Positions 22,747-34,067 of a DNA stretch of 64,000 bases are shown in pieces (positions within the stretch are counted from its first letter, which is position 1; every line of letters starts with the position of its first letter). The position numbers and the translations under genes are program-made. This stretch comes from Chalara sp. BL73 (Eukaryota; Ascomycota; Leotiomycetes; Helotiales). The notes below the pieces were generated by a model that saw nothing but the letters and a program-made list of their open reading frames with translations, was not told where the DNA came from and made no database searches. The stretch spans positions 496,001-560,000 of the forward strand of contig CAKJVC010000021.1 of assembly GCA_918026815.1 (NCBI GenBank). The letters run 5' to 3'.

Positions 22747-24252
22747 ATGTCGAAGCCTGTAGAAGAAGAGGCCCCTCAGGGTGATCCAGCTCCGGAGATT
22801 TTGGAAGGAAGAATATGGGTGGACGGATGCTGGGACTTCTTCCACCATGGTTCGAATTAATCCCGTCGTTTCCTTTGTGATTGATGAAACAAGCCCGTCT
22901 AACTAATACCCAGGACATGCTGGCGCCATGCTGCAAGCACGCCAGCTGGGGGATGAGCTTGTCGTCGGCATACATTCTGACGAGTCAATCCTCGAAAACA
23001 AGGGGCCAACAGTCATGACACTGGAGGAGCGGTAATTTCCACCAGTCGCATACGGGGCATTTTACTGATGATTCGACTTCAAGAATCGCTGCTGTCGATG
23101 CCTGCCGATGGGTCACCAAATCCGTACCGTATGCACCATATGTCACGTCCTTGCCGTGGATTTCGCATTATGGCTGCAAATACGTTGTTCATGGAGATGA
23201 CATTACTTCCGATAGTAGCGGAGAGGATTGCTACCGGTTCGTGAAGGCTGCCGGTCGTTTTAAGGTTGTAAAGCGTACACCCAGTATATCGACCACCGAT
23301 CTCGTAGGCCGTATGCTGTTATGCACCAGAACGCATTTCATCAAGTCCCTAAGCAAATTGTTATCAGGCGAAGAGGGATCTGGTAGTGAAGCAGAACGGA
23401 GAGCAGAAGGAGCGGCTTTAACGGAGAGAATGCGGCTCTATGCTACAGATGAGAGTGGGTTGAACCCTGGTGCAAGTGTATGGTTCTGGACAGCTTCAAT
23501 CGAAGCCAAAGGGGATGATACAGAAGAAGAGAAGGGAGTTTTCAGTACTTTGTGTCAAGGAACACAGCCCAAACCTGGTCAGCGAGTAGTATATGTCGAT
23601 GGTGGCTTCGATCTCTTTTCCTCAGGCCATATCGAGTTTCTTCGACAAGTTATCAAAACAGAAGAAAAGATAGGACAAGATGAAGGTTGGTACAACAGGG
23701 AAGCGATCGAGGAAAGGGTTGGCAAAGGGGCAGACTACGGCCCTGCATTCATTGTTGCCGGAGTCCACGACGATGAAGTAATCAACCATTGGAAGGGTGT
23801 AAATTATCCCATCATGAATATATATGAGAGAGGTCTATGTGTCCTGCAGTGCAAGGTAAGCTATCCTCCACACAGATCCACACACAACTTTCTGACTTCC
23901 ACACTAGTATGTGAACTCGGTCATTTTTGGAGCTCCATTCTCCCCAACAAGAGCTTACCTTACATCCACCCCCTGGGGAATTCCTGATGCAGTTTACCAC
24001 GGCCCAACAAGTTTTATGCCGCTCACATTTGACCCATATACAGCTCCTAAATCAATGGGCATTTATAAAGAAATCGGGCAGCACAGCTTCTCTAGCGTCA
24101 ACGCAGGTCAGATTGTGCAGCGGATTCTGAAGAGCCGAGATATGTATGAAGAGAGACAGAGGGTCAAAGGCGTTAAGGGTATTGGGGAAGAGGCGCAAAG
24201 GATACGAGAAAACCTTGAGGAAGAGCAACGACGGAAGGAGAGTCAGGCTTAG
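22747..24252 (+). CDS. ECT1: Ethanolamine-phosphate cytidylyltransferase
   Basis: Four exons: 22747-22849, 22914-23031, 23084-23855 and 23908-24252; 445 residues. Two cytidylyltransferase domains are seen. The first has WVDGCWDFFHHGHAGAM (HxGH nucleotide-binding motif) and the signature RTPSISTTDLVGRM. The second has YVDGGFDLFSSGHIEFLRQV, in which the first His of HxGH is Ser, and NSVIFGAPF. The enzyme makes CDP-ethanolamine from CTP and phosphoethanolamine, the middle step of the Kennedy pathway for phosphatidylethanolamine, in the cytosol or on the ER. The C-terminus is a charged helix. The start at 22747 lies only 153 bp beyond the right end of the transposon, so the promoter must be very short, lie in the element, or span it. 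Confidence 0.94.
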
Positions 24253-25340
24253 AAGTGTTATCCATCGTGCGTCTGCTCTTAGGTTGCTTTAGGCGTCTGA
24301 TACACCTGGTGGTTTAAACTAGACTGTACTGAATACTACAATCAACAGTTGTCCATACCAAGAGTCAGTCATCTCCTGCTTCCACTTGCTTTAATGTACA
24401 GTATTTCATCAGATCGGGTCGGTGTATGCGTCTAAGATCTAGCATCATCGCCAAGCTCTCAGGTTGATAAGGCCCCCTCTAGGGACCAGTCCACCATCAG
24501 CACGGGGAGCCGTCTGAATTTTAAACGGGAGGCCCTCTCTCCAGACTACCGAGACTTCTTCTTCATCTCCTTGGCAGTTGTGCCACGGCTTGTATCGGTT
24601 TGCCACGGGCTCTCGCTAAAAATTGGAGCGGAATGAAAAGAACTTTGGCAACAGGCGTTAACGTTTATAACAGTTTTGAATGCGCCTCTAAACGTTTTTG
24701 GGAGGACTGCCGTGCCTCATTCTGACTTTGCCACGCCCTGTAATGCAATTTAAACATGCCGACATCGGTTGTGGATTCAGCGGTGACGATGCTTCTGTTC
24801 GACGAAAGATGATTGATTCTGGTGGTTGTTGATGCAGATGAGCCGCACAACTCCATGTTACCATCGCAGAGATTCGGTCTTCATACGCCCTTCACTCGCT
24901 CGTTTGGTCCTTGCCCCCCAAACACTCGGCATTAACTTCCGAATTGAAAAAGGACACTAGTAAGTATTATCTGCAAAATCCTCGAGCTAAGTTTCTCGCA
25001 AGCAAGCGCCCTGAAAAACAAGGCCCGTTGATCTGCCACTGACTTATAAAACCTGGGGTGGCTGCTGTTCGTCTGTGGACCTTTCTTCACTTAGCGTCTC
25101 CCAATACATTGATCTCTTTGCTACCTTCTCCTTTGGTGACTCAAACATAAGAACAAAGTCAGGTTTCCCAATTGTTCTTCACTTCGTCTATTCCTCGCCT
25201 CTCAACTCAAGTACCCCTCGATATACTCAATATTCCCATTGAGGTTCTAATCCGTCTGCTTTTCACGCTGCGATAACTTCCGCTATCGTCAGATTGTCAC
25301 TCAACCTTTGGCTCCCGCGATACTCCATCATAATATCATC
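24253..25340. other. Intergenic region upstream of the branched-chain aminotransferase
   Basis: 3' flank of ECT1, then the promoter and leader of the aminotransferase. TATAAA occurs at 25045-25050 and TGACTCA at 25137-25143 (listed). The sequence from about 25070 to the ATG is pyrimidine-rich. The minus-strand frame 24665-24856 has no features of a gene. Confidence 0.5.
25137..25143 (+). promoter_or_regulatory. TGACTCA, candidate Cpc1/Gcn4 binding site
   Basis: A perfect TGACTCA lies 198 bp upstream of the aminotransferase ATG. This is the consensus of Gcn4/Cpc1, the regulator of cross-pathway amino-acid control, and branched-chain amino-acid genes are known targets. It lies 87 bp downstream of a TATAAA at 25045-25050, so either that TATA is not used or the site falls in the transcribed leader. 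A single 7-mer can occur by chance. Confidence 0.45.
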
Positions 25341-27036
25341 ATGGCCCCTTCTGCCATATCGCCCGCCATAACTCCGGCAAAGGGAGTTAAGACTGCAGAG
25401 CTGACAGCCTCCGCCATCTCACATAAGCTCGAGAAACAGAATGGCCTCCAAGCATTGGATGCGTCCAAGTTGATCTTCACACGAACCACGACTCCTATGA
25501 CAGTTCCAGAGATTGGTGATTCTGTCGCCAACTCGGCATCTCAATGCACCGATCATATGATCGCTGCTGTTTGGAGGAATACCACCGGCTGGGAAGCTCC
25601 AGAATTAAGACCATATGGCAACCTATCACTTCCCCCTACTGCCAGCGTATTACAGTGAGTAGATGGGCTGAGGCCAAGATTCCTTTTTTCGGTCCGTTCC
25701 AGCTGATTATCCCGCAGTTACGCCACCGAGTGCTTCGAGGGTATGAAGATGTATCGTGGGTATGATGGCAAATTAAGGCTTTTTAGGCCAGATGCGAACT
25801 GTAAACGCATGGTTAGTGGCCATGTCTGATGCTTGTCTTTTCCCAGCTTACCCGAACAGCTTGTCTCGGCAACCCGTATCGCACTGCCAGCTTTCGATCC
25901 GGAAGAACTCGAAAAGCTCATACTTGCCCTCCTCGCAGTCGATGGAAAGAAGTGGCTCCCCAAGAAGGGTACTTTCTTGTACCTTCGACCCACCATGATC
26001 GGCTCTGGCGCAGGGTTAGGTGTTGGTATGTCTTCCTTGTTGATCATTTATTTGGGGTGCCTGTGAGGATTGCTGACCATATTTTATTAGCAACACCGAG
26101 GGAAGCAACGCTCTTCGTTGTCGCTACCTTTATGCCATCTCTTGAGCAAAAAGGAGGAATGAAAGTACTTGCCTCTCAAAATGGGGTAAGAGCATGGCCT
26201 GGCGGCTTCGGGTATGCTAAGGTCGGCGCAAACTATGGTATGTCGTTATCATAGACCCTGACGGTACATTTTGTACAGTCCTGAAGCCAGTTAGCTTGGC
26301 GAACGGATGCTAATACTCACATTATAGGTCCAAGTCTTATGGCTACCGGAGAAGCACGAGTATGTAAAACTCTGTCTCTTTCAACCCACCTTTGATTAAT
26401 ATCTGATATCGCTTGCTGATAAGGGGATGGCAGGCGCGGGGATATGACCAAGTGCTATGGTTACTGAACGGCAAAGTTACTGAAGCGGGTGCAAGTAACT
26501 TCTTCATTGTTTGGAAGAGCAAGGAAGGCAAGACCGAGCTTGTTACTGCCCCGCTTGGACACAAAATCATCCTTGACGGAGTGACCAGAAGGAGTATCCT
26601 ACAGCTTGCCCGAGAACGCTTATCTAGTTCTCAGGGAGAACTAGACGCCGTTGAGGTTGTTGAGCGTGACTTTACCATGGATGACATCGCCGACGCCATA
26701 AAAGAGCACCGAGTTATCGAGGCGTTCGCGGCCGGTACTGCTGTACGTCGCTATATGCCCCTGCGTCTAGATTTACTTTTATCTTCTTACCACTGACTGT
26801 ACACAGTATTTCGTTGCACCTATATCAGCAATTAATTACAATGATGAGGATCTCGATATGCCCATGGCTGCAGGGGAGAGTGGAAAATACACTGCCTTGA
26901 TCAAGAGTGTAAGTCTACCACGCTAAGGGATAGTTCCCGATCCCGTTGAGTTACTAATTTTTTTTGCCAGTGGTTGGTGAACATCATGTATGGTCACGAG
27001 GATCACGAATGGGGCGTCGTCGTTGACGAACAATAG
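25341..27036 (+). CDS. Branched-chain-amino-acid aminotransferase
   Basis: Eight exons: 25341-25654, 25718-25811, 25860-26025, 26091-26237, 26328-26359, 26434-26742, 26807-26908 and 26971-27036; 409 residues. Family blocks appear in order: [25 protein letters not shown], with [15 protein letters not shown] restored by splicing, [25 protein letters not shown] (with the Lys that binds pyridoxal phosphate), [33 protein letters not shown], and AFAAGTA-YFVAPIS. The enzyme interconverts Leu, Ile and Val with their 2-oxo acids. The N-terminus contains Ser, Ala and Lys but no Arg in its first 47 residues, so mitochondrial import is not clear and a cytosolic (Bat2-like) form is possible. Exon 5 is only 32 nt. 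The frame is kept through all seven introns. Confidence 0.93.
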
Positions 27037-27736
27037 ACGATATGAATTATGAATTCACATAGAGTATGTATAGATGGTTAAGATAGCGGTTTCTACGGCG
27101 TTCCTGCGCGCATTCTGAATTCCAATAACCGCACTTCACGTAGGAAAGACCATTTTATATTGCTTGCGACATCTACGGAATGCTGAGCTTCCATTTGAAG
27201 AGTGCGGAAATCCAGATGCTCTTGCCCGTCTATCATCTTAACATTCTCGTAAAATAAGTCTTGCGTTACCGCTGTGTCTCTGATCAGATCTAAAGCTTAA
27301 TCTCTTCATTACGGCCTATGACCAGACCGCACTCCTTTCCTTGTCCAACTCCCTTTTGCTTTGACCATCCAGTCATAGATGGCAAGTTACCTGTACCTTA
27401 GTGTAGGCGGATCTCGGGCTTTCAACTGGCGCGAAGCCGGATCAGGCCCAGGCGAAATAGGCAATTCCCTAGTCAACTTTCAACGTAGTCTTCGTTGCAT
27501 ATATTGCAATAATTCATTTCGACTTTCTACAGTATATCAAAATCAAGGCATCCACGAGCAAGCTCAACACCATGATATACCTGCTTTCAGTGGGCATTCG
27601 TTTATGAGAATTATGGCAGGACTCTGCCATATCATATGTGCCCCCAAAAATCATTACCCTATCGTTACAAAACGAATCATTTGCCAAAGGAATATCTAAG
27701 GTACCAATTACAAATAAGACCTCTGACTACTCAACC
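27037..27736. other. Intergenic region
   Basis: 3' flank of the aminotransferase and upstream region of a hypothetical gene. A frame at 27379-27699 has no motif. Nothing else seen. Confidence 0.45.
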
Positions 27737-28606
27737 ATGCCTCCATTAGGGCACATGATCTCTCGTAAAGGCAATGTTCCTGCGGACAACGCATCAGAGG
27801 TTGATTCCCATGAAATTAATGACTCTGCTGCCAACTCCGCCGAGGAATGCCAACAAGTTCTTCAACCTACCGGAACTCATCCTGCTGTTGCTGACGTCCA
27901 CTCTGGAACAGACACATTCGCCGCTGGTGGTCCGGCAAGGACCGAGAAGCAGAGAGAGACTGCATTTGATAAGTTTGAACAGGACAGGGAATACATTGGT
28001 ACAGAACTCAGCGTGTCTCTTTTCCTACCGAGTATGGGACTGGATACAGCCAACATTGCTCTTCCTACCTTGAATCAGCAGGCTGGGGGGAATATCGGTC
28101 TTGGGTATCCTGGTCCTAGCACGGGTATAGCTTTCCCAAGAAACCATCGCCGGCAATCCCGAGCCCAGAGGAGAATCAAACATCCAGGCGCCTTTAATGG
28201 TACAGCTATCTCATCTCCAGGTGGGAGACGTCCCGCTCCGCCCCCACGGTCAACGCAACTTCTGCAACACCACGAGCCTCCTGACCCATCTCAGAGGTTT
28301 CCTTATACAATCCTGCCAAGACGCATGGCAGCCCCAGACAACCCCCTCTCAACACGTCTTAACGGCCTAAGCACACAAAGAGCAGCTTCCGGGCCTCAAA
28401 GCCGCGTCGTATTTCGAACAGAACGGCTTACCCCACAGGAGAGGGATGACCTTCAACAACGATCGGTGATCCAATATCTTGGATACGGTGTTCCCACACC
28501 GTACAGATGGCATCCTCCCACCCAGCAAGAGATGGATAAGACGGCAGCAGAGTTTGGGCCTATATGGGATCTTCTGGCGGAGGCAATGCGTACCGGCTCC
28601 GTTTGA
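27737..28606 (+). CDS. Hypothetical disordered protein
   Basis: An ATG at 27737 opens 289 codons. The product is rich in Pro, Gln, Ser, Arg and Gly with no hydrophobic core except a short stretch (LSVSLFLPSMGLDTANIALP). A more ordered region may lie near the end (LTPQERDDLQQRSVIQYLGYG, then EFGPIWDLLAEAM). Right at the stop, another frame continues to 28763 with similar Pro/Ser/Gln composition (ERLPYQHHSPPAQNVQHN), so the true end may lie further on through an unseen intron or an indel. I recognise no family. The frame is long enough for chance to be unlikely, but expression is unproven. Confidence 0.5.
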   Translation: MPPLGHMISRKGNVPADNASEVDSHEINDSAANSAEECQQVLQPTGTHPAVADVHSGTDTFAAGGPARTEKQRETAFDKFEQDREYIGTELSVSLFLPSMGLDTANIALPTLNQQAGGNIGLGYPGPSTGIAFPRNHRRQSRAQRRIKHPGAFNGTAISSPGGRRPAPPPRSTQLLQHHEPPDPSQRFPYTILPRRMAAPDNPLSTRLNGLSTQRAASGPQSRVVFRTERLTPQERDDLQQRSVIQYLGYGVPTPYRWHPPTQQEMDKTAAEFGPIWDLLAEAMRTGSV

Positions 28607-29237
28607 GCACTTTGAACCAGAGCGCCTGCCATACCAGCACCACAGCCCTCCCGCACAAAACGTCCAACACAATAGCCGCTCTTCGTCAGATGAAAGCCAG
28701 AATGGCGACCAGCAGGCACGAGTTCTGAATGATCTGATGCAGCCTGCCGGCCTTGATGGCTAGAGGATTTTCGAACCCAAATAATTGGAGCGCCATCTCG
28801 GCTTCGGATATGGAAGTAGGTGCCTTTGACATATTCACACTAAGCTCAACATACGTATCTGGACGCCCCCCAAAAAGCAACCACTACCAAAAAAAAACAA
28901 AAAACTACGAAATAGCCTCTGAGTTTGTCTGTATTTCCTTTTTATCACGGACTATATTTGTTGTACGAGCATGCGGGTGTTATTTGCCGATTTTGACTGC
29001 GTGGTCGCCCATAGGCGTTTTAGGTGGTGAGATCTGAATTACCACGAGTGTTACAAGAATTCAACAAAGTGCCGCCTAATGTGAAAGTTCCATGTGATAT
29101 ATTGTGATAAGTGCTATGCTATCGGGATTAAAGCTATATTTGAATAGAAGCAGGCGAGCTTGGCGAGGAAAGTGGTTGGAAAATTCTTCAATCTATGGCG
29201 GTCAGAACAAATGCTACGGCACTAGTCGGGGGTATAC
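28607..29237. other. Spacer between two hypothetical genes
   Basis: Includes the possible continuation of the upstream hypothetical frame to 28763. An A-rich run lies at about 28890-28906. Nothing else recognised. Confidence 0.4.
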
Positions 29238-30457
29238 TTACAATACATCATGTTCTACATGTCGAAGGCCGCCCTGAGAAGTCTGACCTGTTTGTTTTTC
29301 AAAGCTGCTGTGGCTTCCTGATGCGAGCATCTGTTAACATTCCACTATTTGATGGGGACGGCCTGCGCCTCAACATACCATTTCAGCAGCATCCAAGGTC
29401 TCCAGAGCATATTTCTGTATGTCCTCTATTTCCCCCATCATCTCTTTTATCCTTGCATTGTGCTCCAGGCCAAACAGCTCCATATCTCTCTTAAAGCCAA
29501 TCTGCCTCTCCTCCTCATCGGCATGTTCAGAGAATGCACCGGCTCCAAACACTTCGAGACCAAGTTGAACGAACTCGTCCTGCAACTCGTCCCACGCCTT
29601 CCAGTTAGCTTCAAGCTTATCTTTGTGTTTCATGACACTCTTCTTGAACTGCTCCATCCGCTTTCCCATGTGCGATCTTTCGGTAATGGTCTTGCCATCA
29701 CGCACGAAGACTGTAGAGACTTTCTCTTCAGCAAGAGGAGTGGCCAGGTTATGTAACGAGAGCTTGAGCTCGTTCAAAAATGCCTCGTCGCTGGCTCTGG
29801 CATGGTTCAGCTTCTCCATAAGCTTATTATAAACACCCTCAAATGCGCCATTCAAGTTTTTGCTGATGGCATGTCGGGCCTGCTCAATCCCCTCTGTAAC
29901 CAAATTAACATAATCATCTGGAGACGGAAATTCTGCATACCTTCAAAGTCAATCAGAAGTTCTGACGTCACTAGAATTTTTGGCGAGGGCTCCTTATGCT
30001 TTCGGTCCTTTCTAAAGTCAACCTTTCCTTTCTTCTTCAGAATGCTTGCAGCAGACACAGTATTTTTAGTTCTGATCGCCTTCCTCTCCATTGGAGATTC
30101 AGTTTGGAGCACTGGCAGTTTGGGCTTGCGGCGTTGTGAAGGGTTAGCATCCGCAATCTCCTTCTCTACTTTCGAATACTTCTTAGACTTGCGTGGAGGT
30201 GAAGGCGGCTCCTGCTCCTCTTCTGATTTCTTGGATAAATCTCGCTCCTTATCCTCAGCATGCTTCGACAACTTGTATCGGTGTTCTGGTTTGTGGACAT
30301 GTTTCGAGGTATAGGAATACGTCGCCGGATGCTTCACAGGCGTTTTCTGGACCGGCGATTTCTTCGAAGCCTTGCTACGAGAGGTCCGATGGCGCTTCGG
30401 CGGTGACTCTGCCCTATGCTGGTGCTTCCGGCTCTTGTGCGTCTTCTCGCGGCCCAT
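29238..30457 (-). CDS. Hypothetical basic, coiled-coil protein
   Basis: Proposed exons 30457-29941, 29893-29379 and 29330-29238, giving 374 residues. The first intron (47 nt, GTATGC..TTACAG) is well supported because it joins LIDFE to EGIEQARHAISK in frame. The second (48 nt, GTATGT..TTAACAG) is optional; without it the protein ends three codons into it, at 29370, with 346 residues. Residues 1 to about 150 are very basic and Ser/Pro-rich (MGREKTHKSRKHQHRAESPP), which suggests nuclear location. From about residue 170 the sequence is helical and heptad-like (QARHAISKNLNGAFEGVYNK, then MEQFKKSVMKHKDKLEANW). It could be a chromosome or kinetochore protein, but no motif shows it and I name no family. 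Confidence 0.7.
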
Positions 30458-31728
30458 GATGAAGTCACCAGGCGCTGTGGCCCTCAAGTAGAAGAAGTAT
30501 TTTGTAGTAGATTCGAGGAACGAGTAAATAAAGTATAATAAAACAAGAGATCGGGAAATTCCAGAAATGAGAAGCTGAAGAGAAGTGACAACAATGAGAA
30601 AGAAATTTGGAGTTTTTACACTCCCCCAAGGACCCATGCCAAATGAGCCAGGCACTGGACACAAAGAAGGAAGGCACAAGTTTAGCACCCAGACCATGCG
30701 GCGAAGGATACTTCAACATTGGACAACTCACATATTTCACTCTAATGAAGGCGTAATGTAATGGTGAGTAAGAAAGCAGTAGATATTGAGATTCCGAAAT
30801 AAGGACGAATAGAGACTTTTATGCTCGAAAACGCAGCTCATCTAGGTAGGCACGCGTTGGCAGCCGGTGCTTGTAAATTTGTGGTAGCTAAGATGTCTGG
30901 CTGATTATGTTGAATCAATGACAATGTCCAAGTCTGCCGCCTGACAATCTCGCGTCGAAAACTAAGCAACTCATCCAGGGAATGAGACCACGCCGAAGGA
31001 AATCAAGCCAAGATGCAAAAGCATAGAGATCCTTACCTGCTCTTACCCCCCTTATTCCGCTCTGCCAGGACAATATGCTCATTCATATATGACTTGGAAT
31101 AGCCTTTAGCAGGCCAAGATGGCCATTCTCTGGTATCTTATCTCAAGCCTCACTTGAAGCCAGTTGAAACCTCTTCTTAATAATCTTTACAATCTCCGTC
31201 CAGTCCTCCATCGAACCATCCCCTACACCCCAACAAGTTAACGAGCTTGACGGTTGCCCCGGGGCGCTGACTGTGAGGAGGAGATTGGTTTTGCCCTCCG
31301 TAGGGTAGCCGGAGGCTTTGAAGGGTAATTTAATGTACCGTCTAAAAGGGATTCCCGGCTACAAGTACGTATATAGAGTTTGTTTATCCTCTCCTACGTA
31401 ATGGCTCTATGTATAGAGGAGAAACTGTAGATATATTGTAGAAAACAAAAGTCAGATAATTTCACGCCTTTAGTACCGTGGCTTCAAAAATGCCTACCAT
31501 GAGAGATTTAGAATATGCAAGTAATGATTTGATCCAGCAATACTTTTCGTATATGAAGAAGAAAAGGCAGCGTTGTAGTGTTTCTGAAGTCGAGATATAA
31601 AGTCGCAGCCTCGTTGATTACTGATCCGCGATTGGTCAGCCTTCTCCTTCAATTCCAAACTTTCGCGACATCGTCATTCAATATTTCCTCAGAACCTCCA
31701 TCCTCCGCAAACTCCCCCCCCAGCAAAC
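30458..31728. other. Divergent promoter region before GRX5
   Basis: About 1.27 kb between the hypothetical gene and GRX5. Nothing recognised beyond short A/T-rich stretches. Frames continuing upstream of the 30457 ATG into this region are hydrophobic and lack support. Confidence 0.5.
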
Positions 31729-32380
31729 ATGTTCGCAAGGCCTATACTATCGTCGGTTCGTGCTCACCCCGTTCTGTTTTCCAGTCCCCTCTCCCACCTA
31801 GACACTCTTTTCCCGCTGACCAATCCACACAGGCGTTCCGACAAGCAGCTCGACCGGCCCCAACATTCGCCTCCCGATTCACAGCGGTCAGGTTCCTGTC
31901 GACAGAGACCAGGGCGGCGATCGATAAGGCAGTGAGCTCGGCGCCAGTGGTGCTCTTCATGAAAGGCACGCCCGAGACGCCGCAATGCGGGTTCTCGAGG
32001 GCCAGCATACAGATCCTCGGGCTGCAGGGTGTGGATCCGGCCAAGTTCACCGCGTTCAACGTATTGGAAGATGATGCTTTAAGGCAGGGTATGTGCATTG
32101 CCTCCCACTCCCCCCCCTTTTTTTTTCCCCCTCCCCGCATTTGGAAGAGTCGAAGGGAGGATGCCAAAGGCAGATCGGAGCTAATACGGGGAGAATAGGG
32201 ATCAAGGAGTATTCGGAATGGCCCACGATACCGCAGCTATATGTCGACAAGGAGTTTGTGGGAGGATGTGATATCCTGGTTGCCATGCATCAGAACGGCG
32301 AGCTGGCGAAGATGCTGGAGGAGAAGAAGGTGCTTGTGCCTGCGGAGGGTGCGGAGGGGGAGACGCCAAAAGAGGGATAG
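31729..32380 (+). CDS. GRX5: Monothiol glutaredoxin 5, mitochondrial
   Basis: Three exons, 31729-31755, 31833-32088 and 32199-32380; 154 residues, the usual length. A basic, Arg/Phe-rich presequence ([19 protein letters not shown]) directs it to the mitochondrial matrix. The domain carries the monothiol active site CGFS at 61-64, preceded by the KGTPETPQ loop, then WPTIPQLYV with the cis-Pro and GGCDIL for glutathione binding. Grx5 passes a glutathione-bound 2Fe-2S cluster from the Isu scaffold to later steps of Fe-S assembly. Exon 1 codes for just nine residues. Intron 2 (110 nt) contains a long pure pyrimidine tract (about 32107-32137). Confidence 0.95.
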
Positions 32381-33209
32381 AACAGGTAGAACTTGTAAGA
32401 ACGGATATATGTAATGAATATGTATAATTGCACAATAGGCTCATCAGCCGGTACTCGGATAAGTACTTTGAGAATAGGGTTGGTGAGTCGAGTGATATAT
32501 CTCTGTATTTAGGATTGCTAATAGTGATGCAATACTTGGGGCAGACAAACTGCTGTCTAAAACACCATCATTAGCGGCTGGAGATGCTTGTCTTAAGAGT
32601 TTTGCAGCTAAGATGTCTGATTATGTATGTTCTTATGTCTAAACTCTTTTTAGTTCTCTATTAATCTTGCCAGGCTTCTTAAAAGCAACGAGAGGTCTTT
32701 TCAAATCATACGACATCCTTGTACTTATACTAATATATATTAGATTATGCATTTACTCTTGTTAAACCCGTTACGAAGAGAGATTGAGTGGCTCTCAGAA
32801 TGGGGTGATGTAGAGATGAGTAGCAACAATTAAGACATGAGTGGCCACGATCTAGCCTGTGTCTTATATCGCTCATAACCCTTGGGAACTACTTTTCAAT
32901 GAACGAATGTCTATTTTTTGTATGCCACTAATGTATTGCCCTACAGTGCAAACATCAAGGCCTAGGTAAAATATTTACAAGAAGAGAAGTCTAAATATTT
33001 TCAACCCAGATTCACGTGCTCCTGGCACCCACGGTCATCATCATGTTTTTAACCTGGTATCGTACGCCTTTATGCCATTTCCGCCCGACGCCTTCCTTTC
33101 CAATGCTTGAGAATCTGCCTAAATTTAAAATCGTTCGAGGCCGACTAGCGACGTCGCTTGCCGAGAGATCCACTCAATCAAGCATAAGGGTGCTTCCAGG
33201 TTAAGAGAT
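32381..33209. other. Spacer between GRX5 and the DPBB gene
   Basis: A/T-rich 3' flanks of two convergent genes. No gene seen. Confidence 0.55.
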
Positions 33210-34067
33210 CTAGTCGCTGAAGTACCAAGTAGCGGTGGTACGCCCAACTGCCTGATCATCCAAATCATCGAATGCGAGTCTGGAGATATCGATGGCACGG
33301 CCTACGCATCCCATGCATTTGTCAACAACCTCGGCGACGGTGCTCTTGCCATTGTGCAAGATAGTCACCTTTCTGCCACAGTACGGGTTACCGTTGGATT
33401 GAGTTCCCATCAATCCATGTGGAAGAGCGATAACTCTCTCCTTAAGACCATCGTTATGCCAGCCGCATGCTCCATAGGACTCTGGGACTGGGTCATAGTA
33501 GGTGAGCTCGCCTGCGCATAGATTATCCTTGCCCTCGCAAGTGGCTGTCGCTGACCCAGTTCCGGAGTTAGAGCCCGAGTCTGACGATGGGGCGCTGCTG
33601 CTATACGCAGCCGGGGCCGCGCTTGAGGTTGTTGGTGTTGCCGCAACCTCTGGTGTTACGACTGGTGCAACAACCTCTGGCACAGATGTGACAGGAGCGG
33701 CGGCGCTTGAGCTTTGGACAACAGGTACGGCGACAGCCTCCACAGCAGGAGACGGTGCAACATAAACAGAGCTGCTTGAGGTGGTTGGAACGGCAGCGGG
33801 AGCCTGCGAGGACTGTTGGGGCTCGAAGAATTGAGCTGGGTATGCGGCGGGAGTGGAAGAAGCAGCAGGGGCGGCAGTAGGAACCTCCTGTCCCTCTGTG
33901 ACACAGATGGTGGTAGTTACGCCTACGGTCTCATAGACGTACTCCCACTCAGTGACCCATTCGACAGGCTGCTCAGCACGCTTGTGGTGGTGTGCCTGGT
34001 GGCGATGTGGTTGTGCGACGGCAATGCTGGCCAAAAGTGAGCCAAGAGCGAAAGTGGTGGACTTCAT
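33210..34067 (-). CDS. Secreted RlpA-like double-psi beta-barrel protein (Asp f 7-like)
   Basis: A single exon with ATG at 34067; 285 residues. A signal peptide (MKSTTFALGSLLASIAVAQ) is followed by a His-rich patch and a short conserved N-terminal block (VEWVTEWEYVYETVGVTTT) that occurs in fungal Asp f 7-type proteins. A long Ala/Pro/Ser/Val linker spans about residues 60-175. The C-terminal domain (about 185-285) is a double-psi beta-barrel as in RlpA, barwin and expansin: GELTYYDP, YGACGW, CGRKVTI, VVDKCMGC and AIDISRLAFDDL, with the conserved Asp. These proteins are cell-wall associated or secreted; enzyme activity is unproven for most. The linker is probably O-glycosylated. Confidence 0.88.
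   Translation of the reverse strand: MKSTTFALGSLLASIAVAQPHRHQAHHHKRAEQPVEWVTEWEYVYETVGVTTTICVTEGQEVPTAAPAASSTPAAYPAQFFEPQQSSQAPAAVPTTSSSSVYVAPSPAVEAVAVPVVQSSSAAAPVTSVPEVVAPVVTPEVAATPTTSSAAPAAYSSSAPSSDSGSNSGTGSATATCEGKDNLCAGELTYYDPVPESYGACGWHNDGLKERVIALPHGLMGTQSNGNPYCGRKVTILHNGKSTVAEVVDKCMGCVGRAIDISRLAFDDLDDQAVGRTTATWYFSD

Noticed and set aside
22849..22860. GGTTCGAATTAATCC-like sequence resembling a tRNA B box
   Set aside because: It is the 5' end of an ECT1 intron, and no A box, acceptor stem or T-run is present.
31578..32198. A 206-codon frame across GRX5 exons 1-2
   Set aside because: It is read-through of the first intron and leader; the spliced model with CGFS and mitochondrial presequence explains the locus better.
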